Below, in pieces: positions 9,159-17,113 of a DNA stretch of 64,000 nucleotides. The notes under the pieces were generated by a model. It was given only the letters and a program-made list of their open reading frames with translations. It did no database searches and was not told the origin of the DNA. Numbering within the stretch: position 1 is the first letter of the stretch; each line of letters begins with the position of its first letter. Both the position numbers and the translations under genes were made by a program. This stretch comes from Saprospiraceae bacterium (GTDB lineage: Bacteria; Bacteroidota; Bacteroidia; Chitinophagales; Saprospiraceae), in the NCBI GenBank assembly GCA_026986005.1, contig JALSPK010000186.1, forward strand, positions 1 to 64,000, written 5' to 3'.

Positions 9159-9623
9159 TTAATCTTCTTTTAACGGAGGTATTCTTAATACTTGTCCGGG
9201 ATAAATTAGATTAACATCTTTTAGCATAGGTTTGTTTGCTTCGAAAATCTCATTGTATTTCATAGCATTTCCATAATGAGCTTTTGCAATTTTGGAAAGA
9301 GAATCTCCGCTTTTTACCTCATAAAAGACAGCTTCTGGCTCAGGTGTGATAACTTCGATCTCGTCAACTACAGTTGCTACCCCATTTACATTACCTAAAG
9401 CAAGAATAACTTTTTCTCTGATTTCTTGAGAATCTACAACACCTTTAACGTTTACGGTGTCTCCATCTACATCAATTTCAAAATCATTAATGCTCAATTC
9501 AAGACCTAATACTGCTTCTTTTAGAGCAATCACTTTGTCTACCTTTGCAGATTCATCATTTGCTTCAGCTTTGCTTCCAAATAATTTAGTCCCTGCATTT
9601 TTTAAGAAAGAAAATAATCCCAT
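9159..9623 (-). CDS. lysM: BON and LysM domain protein, Kbp/YgaU-like
   Basis: A 154-residue protein without signal peptide. Domain order: a short N-terminal segment (MGLFSFLKNAGTKLFG), a BON domain at about 45-92 (INDFEIDVDGDTVNVKGVVD, then VNGVATVVDEI), and one LysM domain at about 99-150 (FYEVKSGDSLSKIAKAHYG, ending LIYPGQVLRIP). Length and order match E. coli YgaU/Kbp, a cytoplasmic potassium-binding protein of 149 residues. Whether the potassium role holds here is inference. Single gene, with its own terminator downstream and about 200 bases of AT-rich sequence without a feature upstream. Confidence 0.9.
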   Translation of the reverse strand: MGLFSFLKNAGTKLFGSKAEANDESAKVDKVIALKEAVLGLELSINDFEIDVDGDTVNVKGVVDSQEIREKVILALGNVNGVATVVDEIEVITPEPEAVFYEVKSGDSLSKIAKAHYGNAMKYNEIFEANKPMLKDVNLIYPGQVLRIPPLKED

Positions 9624-9829
9624 AATAAATTTAGTTTTTTATTTTATTAAAATACAAAGTAGTTTAAACAGTATCTCATCAAATTTATATTTTGAATCCC
9701 AATAAATGCTTTTGAATTTATAAATCTAAACTTCTTCGTTATTGTCAATTACCAAACATCAATTTTAAACTAAAAGTTCAATTAATATGTAAAATATGGA
9801 ATAATTAACAATATATCACGGATGTTATT

Positions 9830-10537
9830 TTAAAAAGAGAAAAAATGATGCCTTCCTCCACAAGCTGTCTTGGCAAAATACCCAAGACCCCAATTAATCT
9901 CAAATGATAATTGAGCTATTAACGGATTGGTGGTAGTGTATTTGTCGTAAGGCTGTGTCTTGTATGGATTGACAGGGTAACCGTTTTCTTTTCCGGTTTT
10001 GCTCAATATGTCATTGAATGCATATTCAAACCTTAAACCTAATGTTCCCGTAAATGATTTATTACCGAATATATACCATCCAAATCCTAAAACAGCAGAA
10101 GGATAATTTGGCACATAATTTTCAGTAGAAATAACATCATTATTTTGAAAACTGGCAACTTTGGAGAATTTAGCGCCTAGTTCAAGGTAGTTTATAGTTC
10201 GATACATCCTGTACAATACGTATAAGTCATACGTTTTCCATTTAACATCAACTGATTTATAATCTATGTTTGTTGCTTCGTACGATTGATGTGCAGTATT
10301 GTACATAAAATCAAAAGTGAAGCCGTGAATATATCCAAAATTCACTGCAAATTTTCCTCCAAATCCAAACCCTGTTGATACTTTTTGGTTTAAATAACTC
10401 TCGTTCATTACATTTTTATTAATAATTAATGTAGGACCCCATGCTCCTTTTATACCGGCATCAAACCACAATTCCTGAGCTGATAAACTTAAATTTATTG
10501 ATAAAAATATCGAGAATAGTAAAATAATTTTTTTCAT
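9830..10537 (-). CDS. Hypothetical outer-membrane beta-barrel protein
   Basis: A 235-residue protein with a standard signal peptide (KKIILLFSIFLSINLSLSAQ). The mature sequence alternates hydrophobic and polar residues with aromatic girdles typical of eight-stranded barrels (GFTFDFMYNTAHQSY, YLELGAKFSKVASF, LGLRFEYAFND, LIAQLSFEINWGLGY) and ends in a terminal phenylalanine after an unusual TACGGRHHFFSF tail. I do not recognise a named family. It appears to be monocistronic. Confidence 0.7.
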   Translation of the reverse strand: MKKIILLFSIFLSINLSLSAQELWFDAGIKGAWGPTLIINKNVMNESYLNQKVSTGFGFGGKFAVNFGYIHGFTFDFMYNTAHQSYEATNIDYKSVDVKWKTYDLYVLYRMYRTINYLELGAKFSKVASFQNNDVISTENYVPNYPSAVLGFGWYIFGNKSFTGTLGLRFEYAFNDILSKTGKENGYPVNPYKTQPYDKYTTTNPLIAQLSFEINWGLGYFAKTACGGRHHFFSF

Positions 10538-10729
10538 AAGTACTAGTTTTAATTTATTAATATACAGATTGAATATAACTCTACCAAAAAACTTATAATA
10601 GATATAAGGTAGAGACCAAATAGTAAATGAGATAGTAAAATTATAAAAAATATTTATTTGTGAGTAATAAATCCATAGTTTATTTAAGTTTCATCAATTA
10701 TTTTTACTTATTTTAGCATTGAAGCGATA

Positions 10730-11908
10730 CTAATCTTTCGGAAATTGATATTTTTTCTCATCGTATTGCTCAATAATTTGAATTGTCTTTTTTACTTCAT
10801 CGGTTAAGTGAAGCAGTTCATCATAGACTTGTCCATTGGCGACAGATTTTATCAAATCCCATACCGGCTTTTCTTTTTTCCATCTTTTTTTACCAAATAA
10901 AATCATAGGAGAAACCTGTTTTTTGTTCCCTTTCTTGTCATTGTAAGGTGCATAGTGATTTTGAGTGGCATCTTGAAAAATTTCTTGGATAGTTCCTGTA
11001 CTACCGGGAGCAAAGATTACTCCGTTTTTTGCAATTGTCAATAATCCATCCTCTCTTACACTATTGGCAAAATACTTTGCAATATGTGTAGCAAAAAGTG
11101 TAGGTGGTTCATGCCCATAAAGATATGTAGGTATACCTATACTTGTTGATTTTTTCTTATATCCCTTTGGTATGGGATATTTTTCTTTCACAATCCATGC
11201 TCTTTTCAACCAATCATAATCTGCATATTCTTTGTTTGGTTTTGCTCCGGTAGGTCTTATTTTTAAAATGTCAATTGCATTATTTAATTCGTTTTTTGTT
11301 CTGTATGCAAAAAAAGCACCTAAATGAGCTGCTTCCATCGCACCGGGGCCTCCTCCACTTACTATTAAATATCCTTTTTTAGTGAGAGATCTTGATATTA
11401 GTGCAATCTTTTTATAGAAGGGATTTCTTCTTTCCATAGAATGGCCTCCCATTATGGCAACTACTTTTCTGCCCTCAATGAGTTCGTAAAGCGCATCTGT
11501 GATACTGTGATCATGCAGTCTTCTTGATAAACTAACTGCTATTGAATCAGGTGTTTCCATCCCTGTTTGGATATATTCTTTGTATATTTTGTAATCTACT
11601 GTTTGAAGATATCCATTTTTTGAATTAAAATCAAAACCCTGAAATAACTCTTTGGGAGTATATAGAAATGCCCTGTGAATTTTAAAAAGGAATTCTTGGC
11701 GATTGGGGATGACTATTCCTCCGGTGTTACTTATCCTTCCAGCTGCAATATCGGATACCTTGCATCCTAAAAACAAACAAGATTTGAATGAATTTTTTAA
11801 TATTTCTGCATCAAATGTTTTTAGATTCAGTTCTTGTATCGCTGCCTTGTGAGGAATTCCTCTTTTAATCCATTTTTTAAAGTCCTTTAACGAATCTATC
11901 TCTTTCAT
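10730..11908 (-). CDS. LOG family protein (nucleotide 5'-monophosphate nucleosidase type)
   Basis: A 392-residue protein with the Rossmann-like LOG fold. Key segments: IMGGHSMERR near residue 152, LIVSGGGPGAMEAAHLGAF near 185, and the family's catalytic loop as PGSTGTIQEIFQDATQNHY near 300 (the usual form is PGGxGTxxE; here the second G is S). LOG proteins split nucleoside monophosphates into base and ribose 5-phosphate. The length is larger than plant LOG (about 200) and closer to the bacterial PpnN class. Cytoplasmic, monocistronic. The older label lysine decarboxylase is not supported. Confidence 0.88.
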   Translation of the reverse strand: MKEIDSLKDFKKWIKRGIPHKAAIQELNLKTFDAEILKNSFKSCLFLGCKVSDIAAGRISNTGGIVIPNRQEFLFKIHRAFLYTPKELFQGFDFNSKNGYLQTVDYKIYKEYIQTGMETPDSIAVSLSRRLHDHSITDALYELIEGRKVVAIMGGHSMERRNPFYKKIALISRSLTKKGYLIVSGGGPGAMEAAHLGAFFAYRTKNELNNAIDILKIRPTGAKPNKEYADYDWLKRAWIVKEKYPIPKGYKKKSTSIGIPTYLYGHEPPTLFATHIAKYFANSVREDGLLTIAKNGVIFAPGSTGTIQEIFQDATQNHYAPYNDKKGNKKQVSPMILFGKKRWKKEKPVWDLIKSVANGQVYDELLHLTDEVKKTIQIIEQYDEKKYQFPKD

Positions 11909-12035
11909 CAGTTGCTATTTTGATATTTACCAATTATCAATTGCTTATTTGCATAACGGTTTTCTCCTATCTTTGTTTTTGTCTCATTGGTTAATAATAT
12001 GATGCTTATAAATCAATAATATAAAAATCAGTATA

Positions 12036-14825
12036 TTATTTTTTCATTATTTTTTTAATAATGCTTGATTTATTATTAGAAAATTTCAATATATATAGCC
12101 CGGACGGTATCAAATTCAAGTTAATAGTTAATATTTTATTCTTAAACCTACTTCCTTTTTTGTTAATAAAGTATTTCTGTCCATCTATGCTAAATAATTC
12201 AACATTAAAATGCGAAGTTGTATTTTTATAATCAATATTGATAACATCAGATGTTGGATTTGGATATATGCTTATATTATCATCAATTTTCGTGACGCTG
12301 TTATAACCAATGTACTTTAATTTTTTATCAGAAAATACATGATATTCTCCTGCTAAAAAGTTTATTTTCTCTGTTGTATTGGTTATAAAAAGACTATCGC
12401 CTCTGAAGTAATCATACCACCAACCTGTATGCTGAAACTGTGGATTTATTGAGGCATTTTTTACATCAAAATTGCCTAAAATCACTACATTGGTTTGGTC
12501 ACTATTCAGGTGTATTGATTTTTGATATGTGTTTAGTTTGTAAGTGAAGTCAGTTGTGTTGAAAATATCATTTTTCTTTTTTAAATTGATTAATTTGCTC
12601 CATCTATTGTACAATTTCTTTCGCTCCTTATTTGTTTGGTAGTCCCAACGAATTGGCTTAGGGGATAATCTGCAATTATTATTTATACTACCGTCTTCAC
12701 ATCTGTTTATCGAATAATCATAACCCAATTCTCCAAACTCCCAAATCATTTTTGGTCCCGGAAGCAAGAAGAAAAATGTCCCTGTCAACTCTTGACGCAT
12801 CAATGCTGTCCTAAGGTTTTTTACTGAATATGAGCCATTGGAATTCCCCCATTTAATATTTTTGTACATTGCCCTCTCTTCATCATGGCTTTCCATATAT
12901 CCCACCAGATTGGGCTTGCTCCATCCTCTTTGTTTGTGCATAACCCAAGATAGGTTGGACGAATATCCCATACCCGCTTCAAGATATTCGTGATTCATAT
13001 TGCCCCAAAGCATCATTCCGTAATTTGCTAATTCTTTTTCTTCGCTATTTGTTGCAAAATGCTCTAAAATTACATAGGCATTGTTGTCTATACTCCAGAT
13101 AAAATCTGCATAATCTTTTAATATTGCTATTCTTGATGCGTCATATGCAGCCATTTGACCGTCACTTGCACTTTTCTTTTGAGTAAATCCCTTGCTTAGG
13201 TCAAATCGAAATCCATCAACATGATATTCTTGTATCCAATGTTGCAATCCGCGTTTTACATAGTATTTGGTAGCCTGTGATTCGTGGTTGAAGTCGTATC
13301 CTACATTATAAGGGTGTTTTGGTTCTTGGTTTAGCCATGGATTGTCTGCAGAAGGTCTGAATTTAGCATCATCCCAATATAACTGTGCCAGAGGACATTG
13401 ACTAAATGCGTGGTTATATACCACGTCCAATATCACAGCGATACCTTTGCGATGTGCCGCTTGTACAAGACTTTTGAATGAATTAGGATCACCATAATAT
13501 TTGTCAAGTGCATAGTGAAATGAAGGGTTGTAGCCCCAGCTGTTATTGCCTTCAAATTCATTTACCGGCATCAATTCAATTGCGTTTATACCCAATCTGT
13601 CAAGATAATCCAAGGTGTCTTCCAAGGATTGAAAACTGTGGTCTTTTAAGAAATCCCTAAGCAATAGTTCATATATTATAAGTTTATCCTTATCCGGTTT
13701 TTTATAGTTAGGATTTTCCCAACTAAAACCGTCCATTCTTGTGGTAAATACCGAAATAATGCCTTCTGTTTTATTAAAAGGGTAGGGCTTTAAGTCAGGA
13801 AAAACATCATCTGGAATATATTTGTCATTCCAAGGGTCGAGGACGATATTGCTGTAAGGGTCAGCAATTTTCAATTTTCCATCTACTAAATATTGAAATC
13901 CATATTCTTTTTCTTTATTTAAACCGGTAATTTCTATCCACCATCTTTTTCCATCAGGGGTCAAGTTTAATTGATATTCAGTATTTATTTTCCAATTATT
14001 GAAATCGCCTATAACAAATACATGTTTTTTTTGTGGAGCATATAATGTGAATATTATGGTACTGTCATTTTTTATTGTTATACCATCTTCTATTTCTGAG
14101 TTTAGATTTTTAATCAAATTGTTTTTAGGTACGGTATAATTAAATGAAGTGCTCAAAGTATCTGTATCTTTTATTGCTGATATGTCTATTGTATGTGTAC
14201 CAACATTTGATGCATCAATAGTAAGATTTATTTCTGTCGAGAACTCACTTGAAAGTAATACCCCATCTTGAAAAACTGAAACTACTGCTTGTTCAGAGAG
14301 AGCAATATTTATAGGAAAATGTAAATATTGTTCTACTATAAAATCCCTTTCAGTAGGTTTGAGAAGTGACATGGAGAAACCTGCATCGTCAGGATAAACA
14401 TCGATAAAAATATCCTTGCCTCCATCATCTTTTCCTTCTTTGCTGCCATCGGCATTACGAAATACAAAAGCCATTTGTTTTATGGTCTCATTGTTGCCTA
14501 CACTATAATAAGATTTGATAGAGGGATTTATTTTATATGTAAAGAGATTGCTTTCTCCCATAACTTTTTGCATTTTCCAGGCAGCATTAGTTTGTCCCCA
14601 GGTGGTAACTACATGTTTCCAATCGCTTCCTCCCGAACTTTTGTCAGTAATGACACCGGTATGTAAATAAATGTCACAATTACAGTCTTTAAGCCCCTGA
14701 GTTCCTTTGGTAGCATCAAAAGTAATGGTGACTTCATCAGTAGCTTTGGGGAAAGCAGGTAATACCGTAACTATCTGAGCAGTTATGAATAAAGGAAAAA
14801 AAAGTAAGATAATGAAATGTTTCAT
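12036..14825 (-). CDS. Secreted GH13 alpha-amylase family protein with CBM48 and T9SS tail
   Basis: About 929 residues from the ATG at 14825, which opens with a signal peptide (KHFIILLFFPLFITAQ); the frame extends 14 codons upstream into a hairpin. Order: N-terminal beta modules (about 20-245), a CBM48-like module (VFVIGDFNNWKIN, about 265-345), then a GH13 barrel with all four conserved regions: DVVYNH (468), DGFRFDLS (540, nucleophile Asp), ILEHF (586, acid/base Glu) and MESHDEER (647, transition-state Asp). The C-terminus is a T9SS sorting domain (SIYPNPTSDVINIDY). It would hydrolyse alpha-1,4-glucans outside the cell or at its surface. Third gene of the susC-susD unit. Confidence 0.95.
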   Translation of the reverse strand: MKHFIILLFFPLFITAQIVTVLPAFPKATDEVTITFDATKGTQGLKDCNCDIYLHTGVITDKSSGGSDWKHVVTTWGQTNAAWKMQKVMGESNLFTYKINPSIKSYYSVGNNETIKQMAFVFRNADGSKEGKDDGGKDIFIDVYPDDAGFSMSLLKPTERDFIVEQYLHFPINIALSEQAVVSVFQDGVLLSSEFSTEINLTIDASNVGTHTIDISAIKDTDTLSTSFNYTVPKNNLIKNLNSEIEDGITIKNDSTIIFTLYAPQKKHVFVIGDFNNWKINTEYQLNLTPDGKRWWIEITGLNKEKEYGFQYLVDGKLKIADPYSNIVLDPWNDKYIPDDVFPDLKPYPFNKTEGIISVFTTRMDGFSWENPNYKKPDKDKLIIYELLLRDFLKDHSFQSLEDTLDYLDRLGINAIELMPVNEFEGNNSWGYNPSFHYALDKYYGDPNSFKSLVQAAHRKGIAVILDVVYNHAFSQCPLAQLYWDDAKFRPSADNPWLNQEPKHPYNVGYDFNHESQATKYYVKRGLQHWIQEYHVDGFRFDLSKGFTQKKSASDGQMAAYDASRIAILKDYADFIWSIDNNAYVILEHFATNSEEKELANYGMMLWGNMNHEYLEAGMGYSSNLSWVMHKQRGWSKPNLVGYMESHDEERAMYKNIKWGNSNGSYSVKNLRTALMRQELTGTFFFLLPGPKMIWEFGELGYDYSINRCEDGSINNNCRLSPKPIRWDYQTNKERKKLYNRWSKLINLKKKNDIFNTTDFTYKLNTYQKSIHLNSDQTNVVILGNFDVKNASINPQFQHTGWWYDYFRGDSLFITNTTEKINFLAGEYHVFSDKKLKYIGYNSVTKIDDNISIYPNPTSDVINIDYKNTTSHFNVELFSIDGQKYFINKKGSRFKNKILTINLNLIPSGLYILKFSNNKSSIIKKIMKK

Positions 14826-14856
14826 GTTCACTTGTTTGTGTAGAGTATAAATTAAT

Positions 14857-14899
14857 AAACCCTGCATACTGTATAGCTTTATTAAAATATGCAGGGTTT
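14857..14899 (-). promoter_or_regulatory. Hairpin between susD and the amylase gene
   Basis: A 12-base-pair perfect stem (AAACCCTGCATA with TATGCAGGGTTT) lies in the 95-base gap between the susD stop and the amylase start. In the direction of transcription the Ts after the stem are few (TTTATTAATTTAT), so it may act as a weak terminator, an attenuator or a mRNA-stabilising hairpin that sets the expression ratio of susCD and amylase. Confidence 0.55.
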
Positions 14900-14920
14900 T
14901 TTTAATAATGTTTACATTTA

Positions 14921-17095
14921 TTAATAACCCGGATTTTGAATCAAGTTTGAGTTATTGTTTACGTCTTTAGAAGGAATTGGAAATATATTTCTATATTCAC
15001 CAACAGACTGACCTTCCTTAATACCTCCTTTCCATTGCCATAAATACTTATCAGTTGTAAATTGTCCAAACCGAACCAAATCAGTACGTCTATGGCATTC
15101 CCACATAAATTCTCTTGCTCTTTCATCCAATATTTCTTGTAAATTCAAATCATTTTCACTTAAATTTGCTAATGTGCTTTTGTATGCACGTGCTCTTACT
15201 TTATTAAAATATTCAACGGCATCAGCCTTTGTGCCTCCGGTTGCCCCTCTCAATATGGCTTCACTTGCCATCAAATACGCATCTGCCAGTCTGAATAAGG
15301 GAAAATCCGTATCAGGAAATTCTGTATTTGAGCCTGGTTCACCTGTCGAAGTAATGTTTTTGAATTTTAAGACAGCATAGCCTTGATTGAAATCTGATAT
15401 GTCATCAATATCCAAAGACTGCCCTGTTGTGCCAAAGATACCTCTTCTGTCATAAGATGTTGATGATATTTTGTAAATAAATTCTTCTTTTCTTAAGTCT
15501 AAAAAGATATCGACAGGACCTGCATCAGTTATCGTAATATTTTCTCCTGATTCTTCTAATACACCATCTCCGTCAGTATCTCCCAATTTTATAGCGTCAG
15601 TACCGGTGGTTGTAAAATATAAATCTCCTGCGTATAAATTTGCTGACAGTTTTAAATAACCGGTTTCGACATCGTATTCAAAACCAATGTCATTTGATAA
15701 GGCACTACCTGATGCAACCCATTCTCTTTTTTCGATTTTGTATGTTTTATCGTTATCATTAAATTCAATATAATAGAATCCTGAGTCTCCTATCGGGATT
15801 GCATTACCTCCAAATTCACATACTCCGTCAGTGTCACTATCACCATAAGCAGGGTCGATGGAGGGGTAGGGGGCGATTTTTATTGTTGCATTACTATCTT
15901 CAAAGTATTGATATCCCTTATATATTCTATCCCCGTTGGAGTCTGTCAAAGCAAAGTTTTCATCAATTTTATTTTCTTGAAAATCACCAAAAATATATAC
16001 CTGTGGTTTACTAGTCCTATGAAAAAAGTCAACGATCACTCCCCCAATCTCACCAAATTTTTCTACTATTTGTTTTGTCGTTCTTGTTCCTTGCCAACCA
16101 TTTTTCACTCCTGAGCCTTCTAGAGGGTTAAGGTTTCCACCCAAACCTGCCCTTATGATAAATGTTGTTCCTCCCCATGTTTGAGTGCTAAGTCCATCAA
16201 AAGCGATGGGGAAAATGATTTCATTGTTGTGGTCATTATCTGCTAAAAATAGTTTAGCGAACTCCGGCTCTAAAGTGTAACCTCCATTTATGACTTTTTT
16301 GGAATATGTTAAGCATTCGGTAAATTTTTCTTCACCGGTATATTGTTTTGCATTTAAGTATAATTTTGCCAAAAGCATCCAAACGGCACCTTGGTCAGCT
16401 CTGGCATATTCATTGGTTCTAACAGTTGCTATTTTATTTTCAATATCCAATAATTCTGATTCTATGTATTTGAATAGCTGATTTGCTTCTATACGTCTTG
16501 GGTTAAAAGCACCGACCTCATCCTCTTCAGTGATAAAAGGTACATTTCTGAATTCATCTAATGCATGCCAATAGCTTAAAGCTCTCATAAACCTTACTTC
16601 GTATTTATATGCTTGGATTTCTTTTTTTAATTGACTCGAAGTGTTTCTCCTGTTTAATGCTTCATCAGATGTTTGTCTTAAAAACTCATTACAAATACCT
16701 ATCTGATAGAAAATTCTATTATAAAAAGCATTGATAAATACATCTGCAGGAGTCCAATCCATATCGTGAAAATCTTTAATTGTAGCATCAGCCCAACCTA
16801 CAACAGCTTCGTCTGTGGTTAATTCTTGTTGATACCAGTACTGTCTAAGATAAGAGCTAAATCCTTCGTCAATACCCCCGAGGTCACCTTGACCTGCAGG
16901 GCCTTCTTGTCCGGTTGTGGCCAAACCTGCATAAATTTTAGCGAGAACCGCCTTGTACGCTCCATCTTGTTTGTAAAAGTTTTCTGAAGTTAGAATGTCC
17001 TTATCAATAGGGGAAGTGTCCAAGTCTTTGAAACAACTATTTGTTGTTGTCAAAACGAGAGCGAAAACAATTGTTTTTAATACTATATTTTTCAT
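14921..17095 (-). CDS. susD: SusD/RagB family starch-binding lipoprotein with an inserted beta-module segment
   Basis: A 724-residue lipoprotein (TTTNSC, cysteine 21). The SusD scaffold is clear at both ends: TPR-like helices to about 350 (YNRIFYQIGICNEFLR, FMRALSYWHALDEF, AVWMLLAKLYLNAKQY), and the usual ending LFRLADAYLMASEA, FNKVRARAY, ILDERAREFMWECHRRTDLVRFG, FPIPSKDVNNN. Between about residues 363 and 547 there is roughly 185 residues of extra beta-rich sequence, including VYIFGDFQ, DTDGVCEFGGNAIPIGDSG and DTDGDGVLEESGENITITDAG, which reads like SusE/SusF-type carbohydrate-binding modules. Usual SusD length is about 500-550, so this is an internal insertion. It lies 18 bases after susC. 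Role: glycan binding at the SusC lid. Confidence 0.93.
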   Translation of the reverse strand: MKNIVLKTIVFALVLTTTNSCFKDLDTSPIDKDILTSENFYKQDGAYKAVLAKIYAGLATTGQEGPAGQGDLGGIDEGFSSYLRQYWYQQELTTDEAVVGWADATIKDFHDMDWTPADVFINAFYNRIFYQIGICNEFLRQTSDEALNRRNTSSQLKKEIQAYKYEVRFMRALSYWHALDEFRNVPFITEEDEVGAFNPRRIEANQLFKYIESELLDIENKIATVRTNEYARADQGAVWMLLAKLYLNAKQYTGEEKFTECLTYSKKVINGGYTLEPEFAKLFLADNDHNNEIIFPIAFDGLSTQTWGGTTFIIRAGLGGNLNPLEGSGVKNGWQGTRTTKQIVEKFGEIGGVIVDFFHRTSKPQVYIFGDFQENKIDENFALTDSNGDRIYKGYQYFEDSNATIKIAPYPSIDPAYGDSDTDGVCEFGGNAIPIGDSGFYYIEFNDNDKTYKIEKREWVASGSALSNDIGFEYDVETGYLKLSANLYAGDLYFTTTGTDAIKLGDTDGDGVLEESGENITITDAGPVDIFLDLRKEEFIYKISSTSYDRRGIFGTTGQSLDIDDISDFNQGYAVLKFKNITSTGEPGSNTEFPDTDFPLFRLADAYLMASEAILRGATGGTKADAVEYFNKVRARAYKSTLANLSENDLNLQEILDERAREFMWECHRRTDLVRFGQFTTDKYLWQWKGGIKEGQSVGEYRNIFPIPSKDVNNNSNLIQNPGY

Positions 17096-17113
17096 TATAA
17101 TTGATTTTGTTTT

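Noticed and set aside
10730-11908. Lysine decarboxylase as product name
   Set aside because: The LOG motifs point to nucleotide-phosphate nucleosidase activity; the older name is a historical misannotation.
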